From: Nocardia sp.
Lineage (GTDB): Bacteria > Actinomycetota > Actinomycetes > Mycobacteriales > Mycobacteriaceae
Reading direction: 5' to 3'
Length of the DNA stretch: 45,377 nt
Assembly: GCA_014360565.1 (NCBI GenBank)
Contig: JACIXH010000014.1
Coordinates: forward strand, 1-45,377
In this document: one piece after another, positions 7,853 through 15,962 of the stretch
Numbering within the stretch: the first letter of the stretch is position 1
Layout of the letters: each line of letters begins with the position of its first letter
Program-made: the position numbers and the translations under genes
Notes under the pieces: model-generated
Told to the model about the DNA's origin: nothing
The model's database searches: none
What the model saw: only the letters and a program-made list of their open reading frames with translations

Positions 7853-7996
7853 CGATCGGGTACTCGATTTGAAAACCGATTTCTCACACCCGTCGCAGTA
7901 ATCCCACTGGTCCCGCTAAGCTCGTAGAAGCACGTGCGTGTCTGTTCCGCTGGTGGGGAAGCCGGCGGCGCGGGCGTGCCGGAGGTCAATGGTGCC

Positions 7997-8278
7997 ATGA
8001 TGTCTGCGAACAGAATGTCAAGTAATCCATCGGCGTCGGGCGGTGGTTCGGGTACGCCCGGTCCGCGGGTCGGCGCCACCCCGCAAACGGTGATCGGCGG
8101 TGGCACGCAGTTCCTGACCGTCGCCGAAGTCGCCGATCTCATGCGGGTGTCGAAAATGACGGTGTACCGGCTCGTGCACTCGGGTGAACTGCCCGCGGTG
8201 CGGGTCGGACGCTCGTTCCGGGTGCACGCGAAGGCGGTGCACGACTACCTGGAGACGTCGTACTTCGACGCCGGATAG
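7997..8278 (+). CDS. excisionase-type helix-turn-helix DNA-binding protein (Rv0500A-like)
   Basis: A 93-residue protein with a Gly/Ser/Pro-rich N-terminal 37 residues and a winged-helix excisionase/MerR-like domain from about 38 to 90: FLTVAEVADLMRVSKMTVYR, then the wing VRVGRSFRVH. It matches the small conserved DNA-binding protein between proC and galE2 in mycobacteria. It presumably binds DNA; the targets are unknown, and nothing here suggests phage excision. The ATG at 7997 is chosen because GGAGGT (7981-7986) lies 10 nt upstream; the ATG at 8000 is an alternative. Its stop lies inside the outer arm of the next hairpin element. Confidence 0.85.
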   Translation: MMSANRMSSNPSASGGGSGTPGPRVGATPQTVIGGGTQFLTVAEVADLMRVSKMTVYRLVHSGELPAVRVGRSFRVHAKAVHDYLETSYFDAG

Positions 8279-8384
8279 GTTCTCGACCGCCTCGATCTGG
8301 ACTGACCGGAGGGTGCGACGAAGGAGCGCCCGTAGGGAGGGAAGATCGAGGGAACAGGTCGAGAACCCGCGGGCGCCAGCCCGC
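8278..8384 (+). repeat. dispersed hairpin element, copy 2
   Basis: The outer arms GGTTCTCGACC (8278-8288) and GGTCGAGAACC (8357-8367) pair perfectly over 11 bp, and the inner arms CTCGATCT (8291-8298) and AGATCGAG (8343-8350) over 8 bp. They enclose the same 44-nt core as copy 1 (8299-8342). A second hairpin GCGGGC-GCCA-GCCCGC (8369-8384) follows, keeping the GCCA loop of copy 1 with a different stem. The element begins on the last base of the stop codon of the HTH gene. Confidence 0.65.
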
Positions 8385-8530
8385 AGGCGGCTCTGTAGCA
8401 TGGACAACTGGTTCGTGTCCGCCTGCCGGTGGCACCGTTCGTGGTGTCCGGTTGCCCCGGCGGCGCGGACGCCAAACGACGCACGTGAACCGCGTGTGTA
8501 TGCCGAGTAGAGAGAACGCGAGGAAACCCT

Positions 8531-8632
8531 ATGGGTTCTGTGATCAAGAAGCGCCGCAAGCGTATGTCGAAGAAGAAGCACCGCAAGCTGCTTCGCCGCA
8601 CGCGTGTTCAGCGGCGCAAACTCGGCAAGTAA
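8531..8632 (+). CDS. 30S ribosomal protein bS22 (33 aa)
   Basis: A 33-residue, extremely basic peptide ([16 protein letters not shown], ending RRKLGK) of the AURKAIP1/COX24 domain type. The same protein was found in mycobacterial 70S ribosome structures, where it was named bS22 and lies on the small subunit near the decoding region. It is syntenic with Rv0500B between the excisionase-like gene and galE2. AGGAAA lies 5 nt before the ATG. A strong terminator follows, so it is expressed as its own short message or with the HTH gene. Confidence 0.93.
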
Positions 8633-8649
8633 GCCTGCGTGCCCGCGAC

Positions 8650-8680
8650 GAGCCCGTCACCTTTCGAAGGTGGCGGGCTC
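8650..8680 (+). terminator. terminator hairpin after bS22
   Basis: GAGCCCG-T-CACCTT, loop TCG, AAGGTG-G-CGGGCTC: 14 positions of stem with one T.G wobble. It starts 17 nt after the bS22 stop. There is no long T-run, as is usual in high-GC actinobacteria. Confidence 0.75.
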
Positions 8681-8818
8681 TCGCTGTGAAAAGCTCCAGT
8701 TTGTGAATCTCGCTGTGCACGAACGAGTCGCCAGTGTTAAAAGCTTGTAGATCGTGACGGCGAGTGGCGTGAATGCGGTTACTCTGGTACGCGAAACACG
8801 ATGAGCAGGGGGCTTTGA

Positions 8819-9904
8819 GTGGGGTCAGGTTCGAGTTCCGACACACGGGAACGACACACGCCGAGAGTTGTGCTGGTCACCGGTGCCAGCCGCTTCTTCG
8901 GTGGCAATGTCGCGGCACGTCTGGCTGCCGAACCCGGCGTCGAACGTGTCATCGCGGTCGACACCGTCACCCCCAGCCGTGAGCTCCGCCGCAAAATGGG
9001 CGCCGCCGAGTTCGTGCGCGCCGATATCAGGAACCCACTGATCCGCAAGGTCGTCGAGGGCAACGACGTCGACACCGTGATCCACCCAGCTGTGCTCACC
9101 CGTCCGCCCGCGGGCGGCGGTCGCGCGGTGATGAAGGATCTCAATGTCCTCGGCACGATGCAATTGCTCGCCGTGTGCCAGAAAGCGCCGTCGGTGCGGC
9201 GCGTAGTCGTGCGGTCGTCCTCCGCGATATATGGGTGCAGCGCCAAGGACCCGGCGAAATTCACCGAGGAAATGGGTGCGCGCACTCCGCCCGCGGGATG
9301 GTTCGCGCGCGACATGATCGATATCGAGGCGCTGGTACGCGGAATGGCGCGCCGCAGGCCCGATATTTCCGCGTCGATTCTGCGTTTCGCGCCGATTGTC
9401 GGTCCGCGATTGGCCGATCGTGGCGTGCAATACCTGCGCTCGCCGATCACCCCGACCGTGCTCGGTCGCGAGGCCAGACTGCAATTGCTGCACGAGGAGG
9501 ACGCGGTCGCGGTGCTCGTGCACGCGGCCCAACGTGCACACGGTGGCACGGTCAACATCGCCGGTGACGGCGCGCTGGCCATGTCGCAGGCGATCCGGCG
9601 GGCCGGGCGCATCGTCGCGCCGGTGCCGTTCTTCGTCTTCCGCACGGTCGGCCGCTCGCTGATGGGCCCGATCATGCGTGGATTCAGTGGCGAACAACCC
9701 GACTATTTCTACTTCGGCTGCGGGCTCGACACCACCCGTATGCGAACCGAACTCGGTTTCACCCCACGCTGGACCACGGTCCAGGCGTTCGACGACTTCA
9801 TTGCGGGCGCAGCGTTGCGGCCCGTCTTCGATCCGGCTTGGATCGACGCCGCGGAACACAAACTGCTCGGCCTCATCGGGGCCGGTTCAGGAGCGCATAC
9901 ATGA
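8819..9904 (+). CDS. NAD-dependent epimerase/dehydratase family SDR (galE2-like)
   Basis: A 361-residue extended short-chain dehydrogenase, syntenic with mycobacterial galE2 (Rv0501). The nucleotide-binding glycine motif is TGASRFFGG (21-29). The serine strand VVVRSSSAIYG is present near 128-138. The usual catalytic YxxxK appears replaced by F162-A-R-D-M166 in GWFARDMID, so ordinary SDR catalysis is doubtful; this reading depends on my alignment by eye. The C-terminal half carries PDYFYFGCGLD and a typical epimerase tail. A true UDP-galactose epimerase role is therefore not assumed. The GTG at 8819 has AGGGGGG 6-7 nt upstream; TACTCT at 8780-8785 may be the -10. Confidence 0.82.
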   Translation: MGSGSSSDTRERHTPRVVLVTGASRFFGGNVAARLAAEPGVERVIAVDTVTPSRELRRKMGAAEFVRADIRNPLIRKVVEGNDVDTVIHPAVLTRPPAGGGRAVMKDLNVLGTMQLLAVCQKAPSVRRVVVRSSSAIYGCSAKDPAKFTEEMGARTPPAGWFARDMIDIEALVRGMARRRPDISASILRFAPIVGPRLADRGVQYLRSPITPTVLGREARLQLLHEEDAVAVLVHAAQRAHGGTVNIAGDGALAMSQAIRRAGRIVAPVPFFVFRTVGRSLMGPIMRGFSGEQPDYFYFGCGLDTTRMRTELGFTPRWTTVQAFDDFIAGAALRPVFDPAWIDAAEHKLLGLIGAGSGAHT

Positions 9905-10917
9905 ACGAGGGAGCGAAAGTCATTCGTCTCGACGTGAATGTCGAGACCCGACAACGACCGCAGACCCGGCGATGGCCGGATCAGCCGGTGCAGGCGATGC
10001 CGGTCACCTCCCTGAGCGAACGCCGACCGGGAATGCCCGCGCGGCCGCCGAAATCGCTCACCGACATCGTGCGTGATGCTGTGGGCGAGCAGATCGAGCG
10101 GACCGCGGAGTTCGCCCGCCGCCGGCTCACCGGTGACTACCAGGTCGACGAGTTCGGCTACGACCGGCACCTGCTCGAATCGGTCATCCTGCCCGCGCTG
10201 CGGCCGCTGTCGGACTACTGGTTCCGGGTCGAGGTCACCGGCATCGAGAACATCCCCGCCGTCGGTGGTGCCCTGCTGGTCGCCAATCACGCGGGCACCG
10301 TGCCCGTCGACGGGCTGATGCTGCAACTGGCCGTGCACGACAAGCACCCGCATCATCGGGCGCTGCGGCTGCTGGCCGCCGACCTCATCTTCGAGATGCC
10401 GCTGCTGGGTGCGCTGGCGCGCAAGGCCGGGCACACGCTGGCCTGCCATCCCGATGCCGAGCGGCTGCTGCGGTCCGGGCACATCGCCGGAGTGTTCCCC
10501 GAAGGATTCAAGGGCGTCGGTAAGAACTACGCCGACCGGTACAAATTGCAGCGGTTCGGGCGCGGAGGCTTTGTCTCGGCGGCGGTGCGGGCCGGGGTGC
10601 CGATCATCCCGGTGTCGATCGTCGGCTCCGAGGAGATCTACCCGAAGCTGGCCGATATCAAGCCGCTGGCACGTCTGCTCGGTCTCCCGTACTTCCCGGT
10701 GACGCCGCTGTTCCCGCATCTCGGCCTGTTGGGCGCGGTGCCGATGCCGTCGAAGTGGTACATCGAATTCGGTGAGCCGATCGCGACCACGGCGTTCGAG
10801 CCGGAAGAGGCCGATGATCCGATGACGATGTTCGAGGTGACCGACCAGGTTCGGGAAACCATTCAGCAGACTCTGTACAAGCTGCTGGCCAAGCGCCGGA
10901 ACGTGGTGCTGGGGTAG
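9901..10917 (+). CDS. lysophospholipid acyltransferase family protein (Rv0502-like)
   Basis: A 338-residue PlsC-type acyltransferase that would transfer an acyl chain to a glycerophospholipid or another lipid acceptor at the membrane. The catalytic histidine region is LLVANHAGTVPVDGLM (near 124-139), with wider His-Asp spacing than the classic HX4D. The second conserved block is FPEGFKGVGK (near 198-207). VPIIPVSIVGSEEIYP follows near 232. Its ATG overlaps the SDR stop (ATGA), with AGGAG 9 nt upstream, so the two genes form an operon as in mycobacteria. The N-terminal 50 residues are poorly conserved and basic. Confidence 0.88.
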   Translation: MNEGAKVIRLDVNVETRQRPQTRRWPDQPVQAMPVTSLSERRPGMPARPPKSLTDIVRDAVGEQIERTAEFARRRLTGDYQVDEFGYDRHLLESVILPALRPLSDYWFRVEVTGIENIPAVGGALLVANHAGTVPVDGLMLQLAVHDKHPHHRALRLLAADLIFEMPLLGALARKAGHTLACHPDAERLLRSGHIAGVFPEGFKGVGKNYADRYKLQRFGRGGFVSAAVRAGVPIIPVSIVGSEEIYPKLADIKPLARLLGLPYFPVTPLFPHLGLLGAVPMPSKWYIEFGEPIATTAFEPEEADDPMTMFEVTDQVRETIQQTLYKLLAKRRNVVLG

Positions 10918-10922
10918 GTCTG

Positions 10923-11948
10923 TCAGTGTTCGCGGTGGCGGGCCACGACTGCTGCTACCGCGCCGCCTGCGGCGCCGAGGGCCAGGGCGGTGGGGACGCC
11001 GATCTTGGCCGCCTTGCGGCCGGTGCGGTAGTCGCGGATTTCCCAGCCGCGGTTCTTCGCGACTTCGCGCAGGTCGGAGTCGGGATTGATGGCGACCGCC
11101 GTGCCCACCAGCGACAGCATGGGGACATCGTTGTGGCTGTCCGAGTAAGCGGTGCAGCGCTTGAGGTTGAGGCCCTCGCGGATGGCCAGGGTGCGCACCG
11201 CGTGTGCTTTGCCGAGGCCGTGCAGGATGTCACCGACCAGGCGGCCGGTGAATTTGCCGTCGACGCTTTCGGCGACCGTGCCGAGCGCGCCGGTCAGGCC
11301 GAGGCGTTTGGCGATCACATTGGCCAGTTCGACCGGGGTGGCGGTGACCAGCCAGACCTGCTGGCCGGCGTCGAGGTGCATCTGGGCCAGCGCACGGGTG
11401 CCGGGCCAGATCTTGTCGGCGATGATCTCGTCGTAGATCTCCTCGCCGAGCGCAGCGAGTTCGGCGGTGGGGCGGCCGGCGATGAAACTGAGCGCCTTCT
11501 CCCGGCCCGAGACCATGTCGGAGGAGTTCTCCTTGCCGGTGACCCGGAACTTCACCTGCTTCCAGGCGACATCGACCAGGTCGGAAGTCTTGAAGTACTT
11601 GCGCGCGGCCAACCCTCGGGCGAAGTGGACGATCGAGGCGCCCTGCACGAGAGTGTTGTCGACGTCGAAGAACGCCGCGGCGGTGAGATCGCGCGGGACT
11701 TCGGGGCCTGCGTCGCCGCCCTGCTCGGCGAGCTCGGCATCGTGGAGCTCGAGCGCGGCGTCGGCGCTGGCCTCACCGGCCAGGTTGGCGCGCAGCTCTT
11801 CTTCACTCGGCCCGAACGGGCTGCGTGGCAGCCGTGCGAACTGTTCCTGTAGTTCCTGACCGAGGCGGCTTGGCTGCCACCGCGCAGGGAACTCCCCGAA
11901 TCGCCCTGCGACGAATCCGGCCCTAGTCACCTTCGAACGTTCCGGCAC
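10923..11948 (-). CDS. serB1: HAD-IB family phosphatase (SerB1-like)
   Basis: A 341-residue HAD-superfamily hydrolase of the phosphoserine-phosphatase-like IB group, syntenic with Rv0505c. The nucleophile motif is FFDVDNTLV (DVDNT 95-99). VTATPVELA is motif II, and [11 protein letters not shown] is the acidic motif near 277-287. About 85 residues precede the HAD domain, longer than a minimal SerB, and a Gly/Ala-rich hydrophobic stretch lies near the C-terminus ([15 protein letters not shown]). The true substrate may be a lipid or sugar phosphate rather than phosphoserine. The GTG at 11948 has GGAGGG 5-6 nt upstream on the minus strand. It converges on the acyltransferase gene with only 5 bp between stops. 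Confidence 0.88.
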   Translation of the reverse strand: MPERSKVTRAGFVAGRFGEFPARWQPSRLGQELQEQFARLPRSPFGPSEEELRANLAGEASADAALELHDAELAEQGGDAGPEVPRDLTAAAFFDVDNTLVQGASIVHFARGLAARKYFKTSDLVDVAWKQVKFRVTGKENSSDMVSGREKALSFIAGRPTAELAALGEEIYDEIIADKIWPGTRALAQMHLDAGQQVWLVTATPVELANVIAKRLGLTGALGTVAESVDGKFTGRLVGDILHGLGKAHAVRTLAIREGLNLKRCTAYSDSHNDVPMLSLVGTAVAINPDSDLREVAKNRGWEIRDYRTGRKAAKIGVPTALALGAAGGAVAAVVARHREH

Positions 11949-12034
11949 CAGTACCCTCCGCTAGTCGCGCGAACCATGTCCACAGTAACCGGCGGCACCG
12001 ACAACCCGCTGGGGGCTCGGGATTAAATAGACTC

Positions 12035-12316
12035 ATGATTGATCCCACACCGACGGTGACCCTGTTGACTCGCGCTGGTTGTGGCCTGTGCAGCACGGCG
12101 CTGAGGCAATTGCAGACGATCTGTGGTGATTTCGGTCTCCCGGTCGCCACTGTAGACGTCGACGAAGCCGCGGTCAGCGACCCGCAACTGCGCGCCGAAT
12201 ACGGGGATCGCCTGCCGGTGGTCCTGTTGAACGGCCGTGAACACAGCTATTTCGACGTCGACGAGCCCCGTTTACGGGCCGACCTGAGCCGGATCGCTGG
12301 TAGCGACGGAAAATGA
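12035..12316 (+). CDS. glutaredoxin-like thiol protein (Rv0508-like)
   Basis: A 93-residue glutaredoxin/thioredoxin-fold protein with the redox pair C16-G-L-C19 early in the sequence, the cis-proline segment RLPVVLLNG (near 64-72) and a short C-terminal helix. It probably reduces disulfides or is reduced by mycothiol-linked systems; the partner is unknown. TTAAAT (12023-12028) ends 6 nt before the ATG, so the message is probably leaderless. It lies directly before the Rex operator and the rex-hem operon, in the place of Rv0508 before hemA in mycobacteria. Confidence 0.88.
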   Translation: MIDPTPTVTLLTRAGCGLCSTALRQLQTICGDFGLPVATVDVDEAAVSDPQLRAEYGDRLPVVLLNGREHSYFDVDEPRLRADLSRIAGSDGK

Positions 12317-12333
12317 GGCCGAATTCACCGACT

Positions 12334-12362
12334 TTGTGAACGCCTGCACAAGCGGTTACGGT
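12334..12362 (+). promoter_or_regulatory. Rex operator overlapping the rex-hemACD promoter
   Basis: TTGTGAACGCCTGCACAA at 12334-12351 matches the Rex consensus TTGTGAA-N4-TTCACAA with one mismatch. Its first six bases (TTGTGA) also make a -35 box, with TACGGT (12357-12362) 17 nt downstream as the -10. Rex bound here would block RNA polymerase. In Streptomyces coelicolor Rex represses its own rex-hemACD operon through such a site, released by high NADH; the same logic is inferred here. Confidence 0.85.
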
Positions 12363-12380
12363 GGTGACACGCAATCCGCA

Positions 12381-12398
12381 CCGCCGCTCCAGCGGCGG
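12381..12398 (+). promoter_or_regulatory. GC hairpin in the rex leader
   Basis: CCGCCGCT-CC-AGCGGCGG is a near-perfect inverted repeat in the roughly 150-nt leader between the predicted start of transcription and the rex GTG. It has no T-run. It may be an attenuator or just stabilise the message; no recognised riboswitch fits the leader. Confidence 0.3.
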
Positions 12399-12521
12399 CG
12401 GTAACCGGGTTTGTACCGCCCCTATGGCACCGGTCGCGCTCTCGTAATTGCAGCGACCCACACCGGTGAACGAAACAGAGGAACCGGACCGCGATCAGGC
12501 CCGGAACGAGGAGCCGACGAC

Positions 12522-13385
12522 GTGACAGAGCAGCACGAGACGCCGAGTGGCGTCTCCGGCAAGGCTCTCGTGCGGGACATTCCGCAGGCCACGGTGACTC
12601 GTCTCGCTACCTATCTCCGGGTTCTCGACGGGTTGGCCGACGAGGGTGTAGCCATCGTATCGAGTGAGGAACTCGCTGTCGCGGCGGGTGTCAATTCGGC
12701 GAAGCTTCGCAAGGATCTTTCCTTCCTCGGACCCAACGGTGTGCGGGGTGTCGGCTATGACGTAGCCAAGTTGCGCACCAGGATCGAAGATGTGCTCGGA
12801 CTGTCGCAGGGACATCGGGTGGTGCTGATCGGCGCGGGCAATTTGGGCCGCGCGCTGGTCGGTTACGGCGGATTCGGGGTACGAGGCTTCATCGTGGTCG
12901 GGATCTTCGACAACGACCCTTCGGTGATCGGCCAGTCGTACGCCGGTCTCGTCGTGCGTGATGTCGAACACCTGACCTCGCAGATTCCGGCGCTGGCGCC
13001 GACGATCGCCGTGGTGGCCGTGCCCGACGAGGCCGCCCAGGACGTGTGTGACCGGCTGGTCGACGCCGGGCTGCCCTCGATTCTGAGCTTCGCGCCGCTG
13101 GAGCTTCGCGCCCCCGCCCACGTCCAGGTCCGCCGCGTCGACCTGGCGATGGAGCTGCAGATGCTGTCGTTCGACGCCGCCCGCAACGACGCGCCCGCGC
13201 TGCCCGAGATCGCCGAAGCCGGTTCCGGCCGGATCGCGCGCCGGGTACCGCCACCAAGCCACCTCACGCACGCCGCACCGGTCGAACCGGCTCGCGGCAG
13301 GCCGACGCGTCGCACCGCGCCGCATTCGGCCACGCCCCACTCGGCAACGGAGCCAAGCACCAAGGGATCGGTGATCACGCCATGA
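12522..13385 (+). CDS. rex: redox-sensing transcriptional repressor Rex
   Basis: A 287-residue Rex protein that senses NADH/NAD+ and releases DNA when NADH rises. The winged helix covers about 18-85 ([19 protein letters not shown] and [20 protein letters not shown]). The Rossmann domain starts with [19 protein letters not shown] (near 101-119). The domain-swapped C-terminal helix with [11 protein letters not shown] lies near 207-217. About 65 extra Pro/Thr/Arg-rich residues follow the normal end of the family. The GTG at 12522 has GAGGAG 8 nt upstream. Its stop overlaps a 27-codon ORF that in turn overlaps hemA, so rex and hem genes are co-transcribed behind the Rex operator. Confidence 0.95.
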   Translation: MTEQHETPSGVSGKALVRDIPQATVTRLATYLRVLDGLADEGVAIVSSEELAVAAGVNSAKLRKDLSFLGPNGVRGVGYDVAKLRTRIEDVLGLSQGHRVVLIGAGNLGRALVGYGGFGVRGFIVVGIFDNDPSVIGQSYAGLVVRDVEHLTSQIPALAPTIAVVAVPDEAAQDVCDRLVDAGLPSILSFAPLELRAPAHVQVRRVDLAMELQMLSFDAARNDAPALPEIAEAGSGRIARRVPPPSHLTHAAPVEPARGRPTRRTAPHSATPHSATEPSTKGSVITP

Positions 13386-13465
13386 GCGAGCGCCAGCGAG
13401 CAAAACAGCGACACGGCGTGTGGACGCGCATGACGCGACCGGCCATCGGCGAGGTGCGGTCATGA
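13382..13465 (+). CDS. 27-aa bridging mini-ORF between rex and hemA
   Basis: ATG at 13382 overlaps the rex stop (ATGA) and the TGA at 13463-13465 overlaps the hemA ATG (ATGA). The product would be a basic peptide beginning [11 protein letters not shown]. Its first 19 bases, ATGAGCGAGCGCCAGCGAG, resemble the start of the mini-ORF before menE. There is no good ribosome binding site of its own before it, but GAGGTG precedes hemA within it. It probably carries ribosomes from rex to hemA; a peptide function is not assumed. Confidence 0.4.
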   Translation: MSERQRAKQRHGVWTRMTRPAIGEVRS

Positions 13466-14934
13466 GTGTTCTGCTGGTCGGGATCTCGCATCGGAGTGCC
13501 CCGGTTTCGGTACTGGAGAAGGTCGCCATCAGCGAGGCCGACCGGCCGAAGCTGGTGGATCGGCTGCTCGCCTCCAGCCATGTATCCGAGGCGATGATCG
13601 TCTCCACGTGCAACCGGGTCGAGGTCTACGCCGTGGTCGACGCCTTTCACGGCGGCCTCGGTGAGGTGAGCGACCTGCTCACCAAGCATTCCGGGTTGCC
13701 GCTGGGCGATCTGACCAAGCACGCCTACGTGCGCTACAGCGAGGCCGCGGCCGAGCATCTGTTCGCGGTCGCCAGCGGCCTGGACTCGATGGTCGTCGGC
13801 GAGCAGCAGGTGCTCAGCCAGATTCGCAGCGCCTACGCCAGTGCCGACGGTCAGCAGGCGGTCGGCCGCACGTTGCACGAGCTGGCCCAGCACGGGCTCC
13901 GGGTCGGCAAGCGGGTGCATTCGGAGACCGGAATCGACCGGGCAGGTGCTTCGGTGGTGTCGGTTGCGCTGGATCGCGCGCGCGGGGTCGTCGGCGATCT
14001 CGCCGGGCGCACCGCGGTGGTGGTCGGCGCGGGCGCGATGGGCGGGCTCGCTGTCGCGCATCTGTCACGGGCCGGGATCGAGCGCATCATCGTCGTCAAC
14101 CGAACCCTCGAACGAGCACAGCGTCTCGCCGAGACCGGGCGCGCCATGCACGGCGTCGACGCTGTCGCGGTCGAGATGTCGGGGCTCACCGAGGCCATGG
14201 CAGGCACCGATGTGGTGATCACCTGTACCGGCGCGGTCGGTTCTGTGGTGACCCTGGCCGACACCCATCGCGCGCTCGCCGAGCGAGCCCGAACCGACGT
14301 CGCCGAACGGCCTTTGGTCTTCTGCGATCTCGGGCTGCCCCGCGATGTGGAGCACGCGGTGGCCGGACTGCCGGGCGTCGCCGTCATCGACATCGAATCG
14401 CTGCAGCGCGATCCGGCCGCGGGCGCCGCGGCCGACGACACCGCCGCCGCGCGCGTCATCGTCGCCGACGAACTCGCCAAATATCTTGCCGGGCAACGCA
14501 TGGCGGAGGTCACCCCCACGGTGGCCGCGCTGCGTCAGCGTGCCGCCGATGTGGTGGAGGCCGAACTGCTCCGCCTCGACTCGCGGCTGCCCGACCTGGC
14601 CGACCCGGCTCGCGACGAGGTGGCGCGCACTGTGCGCCGTGTCGTCGACAAGCTGCTGCACGCGCCGACTGTGCGCGTGAAACAGCTGGCATCGACCCCG
14701 GGCGGCGACAGCTACGCCGAAGCGTTGCGTGAGCTGTTCGAACTGAAACCCGGTGCGGTACAAGCGGTTGCCGCTCCGATGGAGGTCGCCGCGGGCGAGT
14801 CCGCGCTGGCCGACGACTTCACCGCAAGCCACTTCGGCGATGGGCCGTCACGCTTGACCGAGTCAAGACCCGACACAGGCAGCATGCGAAACCACGCAGC
14901 GCCGCTCGGGCATGCGCAGGAGGAAACCGCATGA
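13462..14934 (+). CDS. hemA: glutamyl-tRNA reductase
   Basis: A 490-residue enzyme that reduces Glu-tRNA(Glu) with NADPH to glutamate-1-semialdehyde, the first committed step of C5-pathway heme synthesis. The N-terminus [13 protein letters not shown] is classic; the catalytic cysteine is C50 in [26 protein letters not shown] lies near 109-123 and the NADPH motif [16 protein letters not shown] near 187-202. The C-terminal dimerisation helices follow, with a 40-50 residue tail beyond them. The ATG at 13462 is chosen over an upstream in-frame start because GAGGTG lies 5 nt before it and homologues begin there. The stop overlaps hemC (ATGA). Confidence 0.97.
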   Translation: MSVLLVGISHRSAPVSVLEKVAISEADRPKLVDRLLASSHVSEAMIVSTCNRVEVYAVVDAFHGGLGEVSDLLTKHSGLPLGDLTKHAYVRYSEAAAEHLFAVASGLDSMVVGEQQVLSQIRSAYASADGQQAVGRTLHELAQHGLRVGKRVHSETGIDRAGASVVSVALDRARGVVGDLAGRTAVVVGAGAMGGLAVAHLSRAGIERIIVVNRTLERAQRLAETGRAMHGVDAVAVEMSGLTEAMAGTDVVITCTGAVGSVVTLADTHRALAERARTDVAERPLVFCDLGLPRDVEHAVAGLPGVAVIDIESLQRDPAAGAAADDTAAARVIVADELAKYLAGQRMAEVTPTVAALRQRAADVVEAELLRLDSRLPDLADPARDEVARTVRRVVDKLLHAPTVRVKQLASTPGGDSYAEALRELFELKPGAVQAVAAPMEVAAGESALADDFTASHFGDGPSRLTESRPDTGSMRNHAAPLGHAQEETA

Positions 14935-15962
14935 CCACGACAGTGCAGGAAGAGGACACCGTGACCGCAGGCAGCACCAGTGCGCCGTGGCGGATCGGCA
15001 CGCGCGGCAGCCTGCTCGCGCTGACACAGGCGGGCACCATCCGTGATGCGCTGATCGCGACGGGGCAACCCGCCGAACTGGTGGTCATCAAGACGCCGGG
15101 CGACTTGTCGTCGGATCCGGTGCAGAAGATCGGTGTCGGGGTGTTCACCTCCGCGCTGCGCGACGAGCTCGCCGCAGGCAGCATCGACATCGCGGTGCAC
15201 TCCTATAAAGACCTCCCCACCGCGCAGGACCCGCGCTTCACCATTGCCGCGATCCCGCCCCGCGAGGATCCGCGCGACGCGCTGGTCGCTCGCGACGGAT
15301 TGGTGCTCGGCGAGCTTCCCGCCGGTGCCCGCGTGGGGACTTCGGCGCCGCGCCGCGCCGCCCAGCTGCGCGCGCTCGGTCTCGGCCTCGACATCCTTCC
15401 GCTGCGCGGCAATATCGACTCCCGCCTGCGCAAGGTGAGCGAGGGCGAACTCGATGCGATCGTCATCGCCCGCGCCGGTCTGTGCCGGATCGGGCGCACC
15501 GACCGGATCACCGAATCGCTCGAACCGGTGCAGATGCTGCCTGCTCCCTCCCAGGGCGCCCTCGCGGTCGAATGCCGCAGTGACGACCCGCAATTGATCG
15601 AGGTACTCGCCGGTTTGGACGATCCCGCGACCAGAGCCGCGGTGCTCGCCGAGCGTTCGCTGCTCGGTGAGCTCGAGGCAGGCTGCACCGCACCGGTCGG
15701 AGCGCTCGCCGAGATCGTCGAGTCGATCGACGAGGACGGCCGGATCTTCGACGAACTTTCGCTGCGCGCCTGTGCCGCCGCGATCGACGGCTCCGACGTC
15801 TTGCGCGCCTCGATCGTCGGCGCGCCGAAAGACGCGGCCGAACTCGGTCGCACGCTGGCGCGCGAACTGCTGGACCTGGGCGCTCGCGAATTGCTGAGCG
15901 TCGCAGACGAACCGGCGCCCACCGACTTCACTAATTCCAGCCCGATGGAGAACAACCGATGA
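14931..15962 (+). CDS. hemC: hydroxymethylbilane synthase (porphobilinogen deaminase)
   Basis: A 343-residue cytosolic enzyme that polymerises four porphobilinogens to hydroxymethylbilane. Seen: [14 protein letters not shown] (near 22-35), the substrate-binding stretch [13 protein letters not shown] (near 89-101), [11 protein letters not shown] (near 138-148), [11 protein letters not shown] and the dipyrromethane-cofactor cysteine in [11 protein letters not shown] (near 247). AGGAGG lies 7-8 nt before the ATG, whose ATGA overlaps the hemA stop. The hemC stop overlaps hemD in the same way. The first 18 residues are an extension before the conserved fold. Confidence 0.97.
   Translation: MTTTVQEEDTVTAGSTSAPWRIGTRGSLLALTQAGTIRDALIATGQPAELVVIKTPGDLSSDPVQKIGVGVFTSALRDELAAGSIDIAVHSYKDLPTAQDPRFTIAAIPPREDPRDALVARDGLVLGELPAGARVGTSAPRRAAQLRALGLGLDILPLRGNIDSRLRKVSEGELDAIVIARAGLCRIGRTDRITESLEPVQMLPAPSQGALAVECRSDDPQLIEVLAGLDDPATRAAVLAERSLLGELEAGCTAPVGALAEIVESIDEDGRIFDELSLRACAAAIDGSDVLRASIVGAPKDAAELGRTLARELLDLGARELLSVADEPAPTDFTNSSPMENNR

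Noticed and set aside
8700..8725. TTGTGAA resembling a second Rex half-site downstream of bS22
   Set aside because: The other half at the right spacing does not match CACAA, so it is not a Rex operator.
11976..12026. 16-codon ORF between serB1 and the glutaredoxin gene
   Set aside because: It has no ribosome binding site and ends inside the glutaredoxin promoter; unlike the bridging mini-ORFs it does not overlap neighbouring genes.
12363..12521. Riboswitch in the long rex leader
   Set aside because: Only one short GC hairpin is present; no cobalamin, heme-related or other known riboswitch core was recognised.
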